From assembly GCF_000701265.1 (NCBI RefSeq), contig NZ_JNIA01000022.1:286165-350164 (forward strand): DNA of 64,000 nt, given 5' to 3'. This stretch comes from Legionella wadsworthii DSM 21896 = ATCC 33877 (GTDB lineage Bacteria > Pseudomonadota > Gammaproteobacteria > Legionellales > Legionellaceae). Position 1 is the first letter of the stretch, and the number at the start of each line of letters is the position of its first letter. A model generated the notes under the pieces. The model was not told the origin of the DNA, made no database searches, and worked only from the letters and a program-made list of their open reading frames with translations. Shown here in pieces: positions 55,256 through 64,000 of the stretch. The position numbers and the translations under genes were made by a program.

Positions 55256-56165
55256 GAAGATCCGCTGCTCCTTGCTGTAGCAAAGATTCGGCGCATTGTT
55301 CGGCTAAGTTTAATGATTGATCTAGAGCACCTGTTTGTAAGCTCTCAATTATTTTTGACCCATCGAGAGTTAAAATTTTTGCATGCAAGGACAGTTGTTT
55401 ATTGTCCAAAGGTACACAGTAAACTGCTAAAGGAACATGGCAGTTACCTCCAAGAAGTGCATTAACCTTACGTTCTGCATAGACGCAAATCGAAGATATG
55501 GGATCATCGAGTTCAGCAACAAGTTTTTGAATCTCTCGATCGTCTGTTCTGCATTCAATTGCCAATGCACCCTGGCCACAAGCCGGTAGCATGAATTCTG
55601 GTGAGAGTTGTTCTTTGATGACATCAGTAAATCCCATTCGCTCAAGACCTGCTGCAGCGAGAATAATTGCTTGGTATTCACCAGATTTAAGTTTCTCAAG
55701 CCGAGTATTAATGTTTCCTCTTAAAGATTTGACGCATAAATCAGGCCGGAAAGCCAATAATTGTGACTGTCTCCTCAAGCTAGAAGTTCCTACTATAGAT
55801 TGGGCGGGTAGGGATTGAAGATTAGTATATTCATAACTGACCAATACATCAAAAGGGTTATCTCTTTTACAGATTGCAGCCAAACTGAGGCCTTCCGGAA
55901 ATTCTGCAGGCATGTCTTTTGAGGAGTGAACCGCAATATCTGCTCTTTTATCTAATAATGCCTCTTCTAGTTCTTTTACAAATAAACCTTTTCCACCTAT
56001 CGCTTGAAGTTTATCTATGAGGAATTTATCTCCGGACGTACTCATCGGGACTAATTCGATATCCATGTTCGGATATTTGTTTAACAATAAATCACGCACA
56101 TAATTGGCTTGCCATAAAGCCAATGGACTTTGACGAGTGGCTATACGTAAGGTTTCTGAAAACAT
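55242..56165 (-). CDS. hemC: Porphobilinogen deaminase (hydroxymethylbilane synthase)
   Basis: A 307-aa enzyme. IATRQSPLALWQA (about 7-19), DIAVHSSKDMP (about 75-85), GTSSLRRQSQLL (about 125-136), RGNINTRL (about 148-155) and the dipyrromethane cofactor Cys in LGGNCHVPLA (about 236-245) are present. Joins four porphobilinogen units. First gene of hemCDXY. The operon faces away from rsgA but on the same strand as the upstream hdeD-like gene. Confidence 0.97.
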   Translation of the reverse strand: MFSETLRIATRQSPLALWQANYVRDLLLNKYPNMDIELVPMSTSGDKFLIDKLQAIGGKGLFVKELEEALLDKRADIAVHSSKDMPAEFPEGLSLAAICKRDNPFDVLVSYEYTNLQSLPAQSIVGTSSLRRQSQLLAFRPDLCVKSLRGNINTRLEKLKSGEYQAIILAAAGLERMGFTDVIKEQLSPEFMLPACGQGALAIECRTDDREIQKLVAELDDPISSICVYAERKVNALLGGNCHVPLAVYCVPLDNKQLSLHAKILTLDGSKIIESLQTGALDQSLNLAEQCAESLLQQGAADLLASV

Positions 56166-56212
56166 TTTGATACCGCATTTTGGACTAATAATGCGGTATC
56201 ATACTATGTTCA

Positions 56213-56767
56213 TTACAAGGATGCACGTACGGAAAGTGCGATAAAAATGTAAGTCCAGCCATTTACAATCATATCGATTGCTATGAACATCCCGATAACC
56301 CATAACCCACTTATTGGCCATTGCATGAGGATTAATACCCCAAGAATAATGGAAATGAGCCCAGCAAAAAGAAACCAGCCCCATCCACTTGCTTCTTTTA
56401 GGGAGAAGGCCATAATAATGCGAATGACACCAATGACAATCAAAACCCCGGCAAGAAGTGCCGTAATTAAAGAAGAAGCTAAAAAAGGATCATAGAATAC
56501 GACTCCAGCTGCAACCAGATATAAAATTCCGATGAATGCCTGCCAGAAAATTCCTTTCCAATCCCTATGTTTGAAAATATCGATGAAGTGAGATACAGCA
56601 GAAATGATTAATAAAGCTGCGAAAAAATACATGCTGACCAGGGTTAAACCGATAACCATGCTCAAACCCACAAAGCCCAGAAAAACAAGAACAATTCCTA
56701 ATCCTAAAAGCCAACCCCAGTTATGCCTTAAAACTTCTCTGGTATCGTTTTTATTAGTGCGTGCCAT
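56213..56767 (-). CDS. HdeD family membrane protein
   Basis: A 184-aa protein with six hydrophobic helices in a DUF308 pattern (repeated GI/LYLVAAG and GVILGVLIL-type segments). E. coli HdeD is linked to acid resistance at high cell density. The role in Legionella is unknown, though survival in acidified vacuoles is a plausible context. Monocistronic, 47 bp before hemC. Confidence 0.85.
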   Translation of the reverse strand: MARTNKNDTREVLRHNWGWLLGLGIVLVFLGFVGLSMVIGLTLVSMYFFAALLIISAVSHFIDIFKHRDWKGIFWQAFIGILYLVAAGVVFYDPFLASSLITALLAGVLIVIGVIRIIMAFSLKEASGWGWFLFAGLISIILGVLILMQWPISGLWVIGMFIAIDMIVNGWTYIFIALSVRASL

Positions 56768-56886
56768 AGCATTTCCTTATGGTGATTACATCCGTAAATA
56801 TATCCAATTTGAACTATAACCTAAGTTTCAAAAGTTTGTCGATAAGTGATATTTTTTATATTTCGTAAAGCTTTGAATTTTCATTT

Positions 56887-57819
56887 TTATAAAAATTTGG
56901 GGTGATGGCAGACATCATTACAATCGATATTGCTTTTTTCCACCTGGATAGTGACATGCTGAATATTAAATTCATACCGTAATTGATCAATCCATTCCGC
57001 ACGTAATGCATCTGAAAGCTCCTCATCAGGCATATATAGATGCACTGACATGGCATTTTCCTGGGTACTAAGCGCCCAAATATGTAAATCATGAAAGCTT
57101 TTTACCCCAGGTTTACTCAGCAAAAAATCACTTACAGCCGTCCAGGAAATATTATCCGGTACCCCATCAATAATTAATCTGAAACTGCCTACAAATAATG
57201 ACCAAGTTCCTTTCAATATGATGAATGCGATCAATAAACCCACTACCGGATCTATCCAAAGCCAACCAGTCCAATACAAAAGTGCAGCAGACAAAACGAC
57301 ACCCACAGAAACGAGTGCATCATAAAATAAATGTAAATAAGCAGCCCTAATGTTTAGATCATCAGATCCTTTGGCAAATAATAAAGCAGTGGTTGAATTA
57401 ATGACGATGCCGATACCTGCGACTACCATAACAGACAATGCATGAACTTCGGAGGGTGAAAATAATTTATATACAGCGTCCGTAGCAATGACACCACATG
57501 AAAAAACCAATAATATCCCATTGGCCAAAGCCGAGAGAATTGATGTTTTTTTTAGACCATAGGTCGCTTTCATGGTAGGAGTACGTTTCATAAGTACGGT
57601 AGCAACCCAAGCCAAGACCAAACCTAAGACATCCCCCAAATTATGGAATGCATCCGCCAATAAACTGGTAGAATGAGACCAATAAGCAAAAATAATTTGC
57701 ATCAGCACAAAAAGTCCATTGGCTACAATAGAAATAATAAATGCTTTATTAAAGGTTGCAGGAGCATTATGTCCATGATGATGGCCTCCACTCCCATGCG
57801 AGTGCGAATGGGTACTCAT
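56887..57819 (-). CDS. Cation diffusion facilitator (ZitB/CzcD-like) transporter
   Basis: A 310-aa protein with a His-rich N-terminus ([16 protein letters not shown], residues 2-17), six helices and a cytoplasmic ferredoxin-like C-domain (about 215-310). Metal-site motifs [12 protein letters not shown] (about 52-63; HxxxD) and [11 protein letters not shown] (about 160-170) are intact, as is [10 protein letters not shown] in the C-domain. Exports Zn2+ or a similar ion by proton exchange. Overlaps queH by 4 bp. Confidence 0.92.
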   Translation of the reverse strand: MSTHSHSHGSGGHHHGHNAPATFNKAFIISIVANGLFVLMQIIFAYWSHSTSLLADAFHNLGDVLGLVLAWVATVLMKRTPTMKATYGLKKTSILSALANGILLVFSCGVIATDAVYKLFSPSEVHALSVMVVAGIGIVINSTTALLFAKGSDDLNIRAAYLHLFYDALVSVGVVLSAALLYWTGWLWIDPVVGLLIAFIILKGTWSLFVGSFRLIIDGVPDNISWTAVSDFLLSKPGVKSFHDLHIWALSTQENAMSVHLYMPDEELSDALRAEWIDQLRYEFNIQHVTIQVEKSNIDCNDVCHHPKFL

Positions 57820-58481
57820 AAAGCTCCTTCGTCTTTTTGATCTTCTGAATAATAATTTATTCCAATTTTTATCCGGTTACGCTCTTTTTGTTTACGCCAG
57901 GCGTTGGTATCGCGTAATGAATAAACACACCCGCAATATTCTTGCTTATAAAAGTTTTCACGCTTTGCAATTTCATACATGCGTTCCGAACCACCATTTT
58001 TTCTCCAATTGTAAGTCCAATATTCCAAATTGGGATATTTGTTTGCTGCCCTAAGTCCGCAATCATTGATTTGGTTCATATCTTTCCAGCGTGATATACC
58101 CAGGGAACTGCTGATTACAGGAAAGCCATGCTCGTAAGCGTATAAAGCGGTGCGTTCAAATCGCATATCAAAACACATGGTACAGCGTTTGCCTCGTTCA
58201 GGCTCCCATTCAAGGCCTTTAGCCCTTGCGAACCAATTGTCTTTATCATAATCCGCATCAATAAAGGGTATATTATGTTTTTGGGCAAAATTAATATTTT
58301 CGTTTTTCCTAATCTCATATTCCTGAACTGGATGAATGTTTGGATTATAAAAAAAGATAGTGAAATTAATTTCAGAACTGATAAGCGCTTCCATGACCTC
58401 ACCAGAGCAGGGTGCACAACAGGAATGCAATAACAATTTGTCTGCACCATTAGGTAATTCAAGTCGCTCTCTTTGTATCAT
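57816..58481 (-). CDS. queH: Epoxyqueuosine reductase QueH
   Basis: A 221-aa protein. [11 protein letters not shown] (about 17-27) and [10 protein letters not shown] (about 99-108), plus a later [12 protein letters not shown], are the cysteine motifs of the DUF208/QueH family, which bind an Fe-S cluster and a nearby metal. It reduces epoxyqueuosine to queuosine and replaces the cobalamin enzyme QueG. Functional link with tgt at 47.2 kb. Part of cca-orn-queH-CDF with 4-bp overlaps. Confidence 0.93.
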   Translation of the reverse strand: MIQRERLELPNGADKLLLHSCCAPCSGEVMEALISSEINFTIFFYNPNIHPVQEYEIRKNENINFAQKHNIPFIDADYDKDNWFARAKGLEWEPERGKRCTMCFDMRFERTALYAYEHGFPVISSSLGISRWKDMNQINDCGLRAANKYPNLEYWTYNWRKNGGSERMYEIAKRENFYKQEYCGCVYSLRDTNAWRKQKERNRIKIGINYYSEDQKDEGAL

Positions 58482-59035
58482 TTTGTTACATCCGCTAAAT
58501 TGATAAAATGGTGACGATAATAAATCATTTCAGCAATTGAGTCTTTAATATCGTCTAAAGCCAAATGTTTTGACTCTTTCACCACCCCATTTAATAATTC
58601 CGGCCTCCAGCGTATCGCCAGCTCTTTTAAGGTACTTACATCCAAATTTCGGTAATGGAAAAATGCGGCAAGCTCAGGCATATATTTATATAAAAACCGC
58701 CTGTCCTGACAGATGCTGTTACCACACATTGGGGATTTGCCTTTATCCAAATATTGCTTTAAAAATTCGATAGTCTGTAGTTCTGCTTGTGTTTCACTGA
58801 TTTGACTTTGTAACACCCGCGCTACCAAACCTGATTGTCCATGCTGCCTGGTATTCCAGGAATCCATTCCGTCCAACAATTCTTTTGGCTGAGAAATAGC
58901 AAAAACAGGCCCTTCACCGATGATATTTAAATGGGGATCAGTAACTACCGTAGCAAGTTCAATAATTCTGTCCTTTTCAGGATCAAGTCCTGTCATTTCT
59001 AAATCTATCCAAATTAAATTTTGATTATTCTTCAT
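58478..59035 (-). CDS. orn: Oligoribonuclease
   Basis: A 185-aa DEDDh exonuclease. [20 protein letters not shown] (as [10 protein letters not shown] and IIELA, about 9-28), [13 protein letters not shown] (about 108-120) and [10 protein letters not shown] (about 162-171) hold the acidic residues and the final His environment. Removes 2-5-nt RNA fragments and pGpG. Overlaps cca by 11 bp and queH by 4 bp. Confidence 0.96.
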   Translation of the reverse strand: MKNNQNLIWIDLEMTGLDPEKDRIIELATVVTDPHLNIIGEGPVFAISQPKELLDGMDSWNTRQHGQSGLVARVLQSQISETQAELQTIEFLKQYLDKGKSPMCGNSICQDRRFLYKYMPELAAFFHYRNLDVSTLKELAIRWRPELLNGVVKESKHLALDDIKDSIAEMIYYRHHFINLADVTK

Positions 59036-60257
59036 TTGTTTTCCAGGAATTTAAAATCAGTTCTACGCACGCCACTCGTCTTTGATGCAATGCCTCTTTA
59101 ATTGCATCACCCGTATATCCTTCAGCAATTATCTCTTGGCTATTCACTTTAGCACATTCAGACAGTAAATAACTCCATAGCTTCCTTTGTGGATAATCCA
59201 GCTCTCGACCACAGCCTCTGGCGTCTGATTCACAAGCAATTAACATGTTATAAAAAAGATGAGGGCGCCGAAAAGCATCACTCCGTTCTAAAATTTTTAC
59301 AATCGTCGAGGCTTTCAATTCAAATAACCGATGGATATTCAGATGAAAACGGGACACCATCGTTGCTAATTTACGATAATCATTGGGTATTTTTAGTCGA
59401 GAACATAAAGAATCAATGATTGATACGCCTCTTTCTTCATGCCCGTGGTGGCTTGGCCAATGACTCATGGGTGATAAAGCTTTACCTAAATCATGCACAA
59501 GCGCTGCGAAACGTATCACAGGATCAGCAGTTAATGCGACGGCTGCCTGTAAAACAAACAAAGTATGAACCCCTGAGTCGATTTCATGATGATAGCGATA
59601 AGGATTTGGAATACCAAATAATGCTTCTATCTCAGGTAAAATAATCCTTAATGCATCACAAGAGCGTAACGTGAGAATAAATTGTTCTGGATTGTTTTCT
59701 TCCAAACTTTTTTGCCACTCTTGCCAAACACGTTCAGCAACTAAATGAGCTAATTCACCTCTTTGAACCATAGTATACATTAATGAGCGTGTGTCATCGG
59801 CTAATTTAAATCCTAAATGATGAAAACGTGCTGCAAAACGTGCAATACGCAATACCCGCACGGGATCCTCAATAAAGGCTGGAGACACGTGGCGAAGCAA
59901 TTTGTCTTTTATGTCTTGTTGTCCACGATAAGGATCAATAATTTGTCCTTGTTCATCCTGGGCCATAGCATTTATTGTTAAATCACGCCGCGCTAAATCT
60001 TCCTCTAAAGTGACTTCTTCACTGAAATTACATGCAAAGCCATAATATCCGGGTGCAGATTTCCTTTCTGTCCGTGCCAATGCATATTCTTGATTCGTTT
60101 CTGGATGTAAAAAAACAGGAAAATCACGTCCAACCTGCCGAAATCCTTTTTTTATTAATTCATCCGGATTTGAGCCAACAACAACCCAGTCCCGCTCTTT
60201 TACAGGAAGATTTAACAATTGATCACGAACGGCACCACCAACTAAGTAGACTTTCAT
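59025..60257 (-). CDS. cca: Multifunctional CCA-adding enzyme (tRNA nucleotidyltransferase with HD domain)
   Basis: A 410-aa class II nucleotidyltransferase. [22 protein letters not shown] (as GGAVRDQLL and ERDWVVVG) holds the catalytic Asp pair, [10 protein letters not shown] follows (about 90-99), and the HD domain has [10 protein letters not shown] (about 252-261). The HD half gives phosphatase and phosphodiesterase activity in E. coli. First gene of cca-orn-queH-CDF, divergent from rsgA (93-bp gap). Confidence 0.96.
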   Translation of the reverse strand: MKVYLVGGAVRDQLLNLPVKERDWVVVGSNPDELIKKGFRQVGRDFPVFLHPETNQEYALARTERKSAPGYYGFACNFSEEVTLEEDLARRDLTINAMAQDEQGQIIDPYRGQQDIKDKLLRHVSPAFIEDPVRVLRIARFAARFHHLGFKLADDTRSLMYTMVQRGELAHLVAERVWQEWQKSLEENNPEQFILTLRSCDALRIILPEIEALFGIPNPYRYHHEIDSGVHTLFVLQAAVALTADPVIRFAALVHDLGKALSPMSHWPSHHGHEERGVSIIDSLCSRLKIPNDYRKLATMVSRFHLNIHRLFELKASTIVKILERSDAFRRPHLFYNMLIACESDARGCGRELDYPQRKLWSYLLSECAKVNSQEIIAEGYTGDAIKEALHQRRVACVELILNSWKTNEE

Positions 60258-60350
60258 TAAATTTAATTTACCTTCATACTGTATTATTATTTAGCTTGGA
60301 ATTTCTTCTGGAGTTAAGAACTGTGAATCATTATATTATAAACCTAAACC

Positions 60351-61316
60351 ATGAGTAAAAGACGTATTAACAAACAACAATCTGCCCGAATTGAGAAAAT
60401 CCAGAAAAACTATCATGAAGATATTAAAAGTAAGGATGATTTGGCAGATGGTCTTGTGATTACTCGCTTTAGCAAGCATGTTGAAGTGGAAGATAGTTGC
60501 GGGAAACACATACGATGCTCCATCAGACCAAATTTAGATATTGTGGTTGCTGGGGATAAAGTCATTTGGCAAGCAGAAGGGGTAAATCAGGGAGTAGTAG
60601 TCAGTCTATATCCTCGGTCCAGTGTCTTGGCAAAACCAACAAACTCTGGTACGGCTAAGCCTGTAGCAGCGAATATCACGCAACTCATTATTGTCATAGC
60701 GCCCAAACCCTTAATATCGTGGCCATTGCTGGACAGCTATTTAGTCATGGCAGAAACGCTTCGTTTGCAAGCCATTATTTTATTAAATAAAACCGATATG
60801 CCCTGCGAATCACTCAGAAAGCAATTATTACAGGATTATAGCAACCTGAATTATTCTATTTTACAAAATAATAAATATGATTTGCATGGACTGGAGCAAC
60901 TGAAACAAGCATTAAACAATCAAATCAGCGTTTTTGTAGGCCAATCTGGAGTAGGAAAATCCTCTATTATTTCGAGCATCTTACCTCATGAACAAAATAT
61001 TTCTATCAATGATCTGTCAGAAATATCTGAATTAGGCAAGCATACAACAAGTAACTCCAGGTATTATCATTTACCCAGTGGGGGTGCTTTAATTGATTCT
61101 CCTGGTGTAAGAGAATTTAGCTTATGGCATATAGATTGTACTGAAATTGCTTGGGGTTACCCTGAATTTAGACCCTTTTTATCCCAGTGTAAATTTCGTA
61201 ATTGCACCCATAGAGACACCCCTCATTGCGCAGTGATAAAAGCAAAAAATGAGGGTATTATTAAGAAAAATCGTTATGAAAATTTTATCAAGTTATGTTT
61301 GCAATATACGAAATAA
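60351..61316 (+). CDS. rsgA: Small ribosomal subunit biogenesis GTPase RsgA
   Basis: A 321-aa circularly permuted GTPase. OB-fold N-domain (about 30-95), then G4 NKTD (about 147-150), G1 GQSGVGKSS (about 198-206), the G2 region, G3 DSPGVREF (about 246-253) and the C-terminal zinc finger CKFRNCTHRDTPHCAV (about 280-295; Cys, Cys, His, Cys ligands). Matures the 30S subunit. Monocistronic, divergent from cca. Confidence 0.96.
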   Translation: MSKRRINKQQSARIEKIQKNYHEDIKSKDDLADGLVITRFSKHVEVEDSCGKHIRCSIRPNLDIVVAGDKVIWQAEGVNQGVVVSLYPRSSVLAKPTNSGTAKPVAANITQLIIVIAPKPLISWPLLDSYLVMAETLRLQAIILLNKTDMPCESLRKQLLQDYSNLNYSILQNNKYDLHGLEQLKQALNNQISVFVGQSGVGKSSIISSILPHEQNISINDLSEISELGKHTTSNSRYYHLPSGGALIDSPGVREFSLWHIDCTEIAWGYPEFRPFLSQCKFRNCTHRDTPHCAVIKAKNEGIIKKNRYENFIKLCLQYTK

Positions 61317-61353
61317 TGATGCCTCACTCCAAACTGTCCATCTAACCATTAAT

Positions 61354-63258
61354 TTAGGTATATTGACCGATATAATCAAGAGTTGGTCTGCTGGAGTTTT
61401 TTGCTTGTTCCTTTTGTTCTGCAGTTAAAATGGGCTGTCCTAATGAAAAGAGATAATCACTTATTATTTCTGCTTTTTGAGGCTCAATACGAAGTCCAGA
61501 CAATTGGTTTTTAAAGCAAAGTATTATTGCTTCCACAGTCTCTGCATCATGCGGTAATGTAAAAGTATTTGTTCTCTCCTTCTTGGCTACAGAAGCAAAA
61601 AAGTTAGGCGCTGTATTTTCTTTACTTTGACACAAATCAGAAATACGCTGATTAATGTGCTTTGTGCAATTATTCAGGAAATTAGATTTTGCCTGATCTA
61701 TATTACACAAAGAGATGACTCTGAATAAATTTTTGCGATGATTTTCGTTTAAGCCTTCTAAAAATTCAGTGAACAATATATTCACCCGAAGTTGTTTCAT
61801 AAGCTCATTTTGATTTTGTGCGTAGGTTTGAATAATGTTATCTAAAAAATGATTAATTCGAATTTTAAGATAAGGATTTTGAGTATTAAAAAGTAATAGA
61901 GCATTGAGTAACAATTCGGGTTCATACCAATAAACGTCGAGTTCATCAAATCTGCAGTTTTGAACAAGCTTCAACCAATTACATACTGAATGATTGCGAG
62001 TTAACCATGTATACCAGCTTTTATCATTTCGCGCAGGAATAACAATGTCTTGAATAATGTCTTTATAGGCATGTTCTAATACCTTAGGTTTATTCGCTAC
62101 TATAGCTGGCAATAAAACAGTAAAAATTGAAAGTGCTTCTGGAAAAACATTGTTTTTAATATCCCAAAAGCTATGTGTTTGGCGTGTAAAAAAAAATGAG
62201 AATTCAAATTGTATGGTAAAAAGAGAGACGATTAATTTACAACAATTTACGAAATCATTTGTTTTAATGAATGGTGATTCTTCTTTTATATTTTTTTCCA
62301 AATCGGCATACAAAGGGTTCAATTCTTCCCCTTTCGCTTTTAATTCAGAATTAAATTGATACATCCATTTACTTAAAACCTTCATTTCGTATTCCAAATC
62401 TTTATAATCATTTGCGGTATTCATTGCAATGAACAAATCCATTAAGTACTGTTCATCTTCCTTGTATTCAATTTTGGTACCATACAAAAAGTTGATGTCG
62501 GCCACTGCAAATACTTTCATGCGATTGAAAAAATTTTTTATATCTTTTTTAAAAAAAGCGAAATTGACACCTTTCGATTTGAAATCATAATAATTTTCCA
62601 CGATTTCCAACAAATGGGGTAATAACGCAATGGGCATCCGACCGTTGGTACCTAGATTAACAAATACTTTTTTCCGCAATAGATCCCAAAAATTAATAAA
62701 CCGTTCGGAATCTATACTGACTTCGCGTTGCGTATGTTTGCATAACTTAAGGCGGGTTAATTCATCTACCGTAACAATACTCAGCCTTCCATCGGCCCTG
62801 TAAGTAGATAATTCAAATTGTCTGCTTTCTAAATGCTTACAAAAGCTTAATTTTCTATATAAAGTTTTTCCTCCTTCACCCAGAAAAAAATTAAATAGAT
62901 TCACTGTTTCCGTAAGCGAGGAAAAATCATTAAGATCAGTTTCATTCGTTAACGTGGGAATGAGAATTTTTAAATAATTAATTTTTGCCGATGGCGCCAA
63001 TTCTCGAGCCAAATCGATCCAATGCTGATTTATTGTCGAGGTATGCCGGGTATAATCATCTTCCTTATCAAAAATGGAGTCCCATCGGCTTTTATAACAA
63101 GCGAGTAGAAAGTGAAGATCATTAGCGGTTAATTCGTCGGCGGGTTTGCGTTTAGAAAAACGCTCCACAAGACATACATACAAACGTGCATCACAGGGGA
63201 TGAGCTTACTTTCCTGCTCTAGAGTTTTGATAAAATCCAAAATTCGCTGGACTAACAT
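61354..63258 (-). CDS. Large protein of unknown function (634 aa)
   Basis: A 634-aa soluble protein with no signal peptide, no membrane segment and no motif I recognise. Composition is mostly helical with many Leu, Asn, Lys and Phe residues. Segments such as EDDYTRHTSTINQHW (about 66-80) and YYDFKSKGVNFAFFKKDIKNFFNRMK (as YYDFKSKG and KKDIKNFFNRMK, about 225-250) show alternating charged helices. The C-terminal 60 residues are Gln/Glu/Lys-rich and polar, as in many Dot/Icm substrates, but this is weak evidence. It lies between rsgA and the rRNA operon, an isolated position often used by accessory genes. Confidence 0.6.
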   Translation of the reverse strand: MLVQRILDFIKTLEQESKLIPCDARLYVCLVERFSKRKPADELTANDLHFLLACYKSRWDSIFDKEDDYTRHTSTINQHWIDLARELAPSAKINYLKILIPTLTNETDLNDFSSLTETVNLFNFFLGEGGKTLYRKLSFCKHLESRQFELSTYRADGRLSIVTVDELTRLKLCKHTQREVSIDSERFINFWDLLRKKVFVNLGTNGRMPIALLPHLLEIVENYYDFKSKGVNFAFFKKDIKNFFNRMKVFAVADINFLYGTKIEYKEDEQYLMDLFIAMNTANDYKDLEYEMKVLSKWMYQFNSELKAKGEELNPLYADLEKNIKEESPFIKTNDFVNCCKLIVSLFTIQFEFSFFFTRQTHSFWDIKNNVFPEALSIFTVLLPAIVANKPKVLEHAYKDIIQDIVIPARNDKSWYTWLTRNHSVCNWLKLVQNCRFDELDVYWYEPELLLNALLLFNTQNPYLKIRINHFLDNIIQTYAQNQNELMKQLRVNILFTEFLEGLNENHRKNLFRVISLCNIDQAKSNFLNNCTKHINQRISDLCQSKENTAPNFFASVAKKERTNTFTLPHDAETVEAIILCFKNQLSGLRIEPQKAEIISDYLFSLGQPILTAEQKEQAKNSSRPTLDYIGQYT

Positions 63259-63447
63259 AAACTATGGCCTTCCTTAAATGATTTAACTTAAACTAAAGTG
63301 ATGTAAAAATCAATTCTAAGCAATGGAGAGCAATATTAGATAACACCAATTTGATAAACAAAAAAAGTACCATTATCCTCATTTCCCATTCCGTCAGAAA
63401 GGATTATTAAGTTCATCATTGGTTATGAGTTTGAATATTTATCTGAG
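63259..63447. other. Intergenic region between the 634-aa gene and the rRNA terminator
   Basis: A 189-bp gap, AT-rich. It should hold the promoter of the 634-aa gene on the minus strand. I see no clear -35/-10 pair, repeat or small gene in it. Confidence 0.5.
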
Positions 63448-63477
63448 AAAAAAAAAGCGGCTAAAAAGCCGCTTTCT
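63448..63477 (-). terminator. Terminator of the rRNA operon
   Basis: On the minus strand AGCGGCT (63473-63467), a 4-nt loop, AGCCGCT (63462-63456), then a run of T residues (63456-63448). A perfect 7-bp stem, extendable by A-T pairs, 13 bp beyond the 5S 3' end. Confidence 0.9.
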
Positions 63478-63489
63478 TACTAATAAAAC

Positions 63490-63603
63490 CCTGGCGATGA
63501 CCTACTTTCACATGAGGAGACCTCACACTATCATTGGCGCATGCTCGTTTCACTTCTGAGTTCGAGATGGGATCAGGTGGTTCCAAGCCGCTATTGTCGC
63601 CAG
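63490..63603 (-). rRNA. 5S ribosomal RNA
   Basis: The minus strand begins CTGGCGACAATAGCGGC and ends GTAGGTCATCGCCAGGG, so the terminal helix I pairs. Internal sequences ACCTGATCCCATCTCGAAC and GTGAAACGAGCATGCGCC are the conserved 5S loops B and C. Exact ends may differ by a few bases. Confidence 0.95.
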
Positions 63604-63691
63604 GAAAACTGGTTTCGCATGAATTGGGCGTATTATACCCTAATCATGCTATAGGTAAATAAAAAGGTTCACATTTTTTTATATTTTTTTT

Positions 63692-63713
63692 AGATTGGGC
63701 CTAGACCCAATCT
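63692..63713. other. 8-bp perfect hairpin in the 23S-5S spacer
   Basis: AGATTGGG (63692-63699) pairs with CCCAATCT (63706-63713) around a 6-nt loop. It lies in the spacer between the 3' end of 23S and 5S, next to an A/T-rich run, and probably is a processing stem of the precursor. Confidence 0.5.
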
Positions 63714-63759
63714 CTAATTCGTACGTACTTATCAGTTAACCTGAAGTAACTCAGATTAT

Positions 63760-64000
<241 letters not shown>

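Overview
The window comes from an AT-rich gammaproteobacterium and almost certainly a Legionella species. It carries dotD-dotC-dotB, dotA-icmV and icmW-icmX of the Dot/Icm type IVB secretion system, embedded in otherwise ordinary gammaproteobacterial housekeeping genes. DotA (1049 aa), DotB (376 aa), IcmV, IcmW and IcmX all match the lengths known for Legionella. I cannot fix the species from sequence alone.

Layout. 1-2.9 kb: two M16 (insulinase-type) peptidase genes, the first cut by the window edge, and rsmD. 3.0-14.9 kb: Dot/Icm region I. The dotDCB operon, the divergent icmV-dotA / icmW-icmX block and, between them, three non-structural genes: a DRE-TIM aldolase, an amidohydrolase and a candidate Dot/Icm effector that has its own promoter and an ankyrin-like repeat. 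15.1-18.7 kb: two odd genes beside icmX, a P1B-type ATPase that lacks key catalytic residues and a protein resembling a mitochondrial carrier. 18.9-27.4 kb: a long minus-strand cluster (nnrD, tsaE, amiB, mutL, miaA, a CHCC zinc-finger gene, a heptosyltransferase) preceded by sspA-sspB. 27.5-31.1 kb: cytochrome bc1 (petABC) and rplM-rpsI. 31.4-38.8 kb: the classic thrS-infC-rpmI-rplT-pheS-pheT-ihfA translation cluster, ending in a 2Fe-2S ferredoxin-like gene, with infC starting at ATT. 39.0 kb: tRNA-Val(GAC). 39.1-46.6 kb: a GCS2-type ligase, a MarR regulator, an orphan pilY1-like tip adhesin, a structured 686-bp gap, an HTH regulator with a palindromic upstream site and a TRIC-like channel. 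46.6-61.3 kb: ppiB, tgt, nagZ, dsbB with a cytochrome c, a VOC protein with a VanX-like dipeptidase, hemCDXY, an HdeD-like protein, the cca-orn-queH-CDF operon and rsgA. 61.4-64 kb: an unrecognised 634-aa protein, then 5S and the 3' end of 23S rRNA on the minus strand.

How the parts fit. The secretion genes are split into three transcription units: dotDCB, icmV-dotA and icmW-icmX. A terminator and a separate promoter isolate the effector candidate from dotA. Tgt and QueH both belong to queuosine tRNA modification. HemC, D, X and Y with PetABC and the cytochrome c reflect tetrapyrrole synthesis and use. The accessory biology is concentrated around Dot/Icm region I and in the 41-46 kb interval; the rest is conserved core genome.
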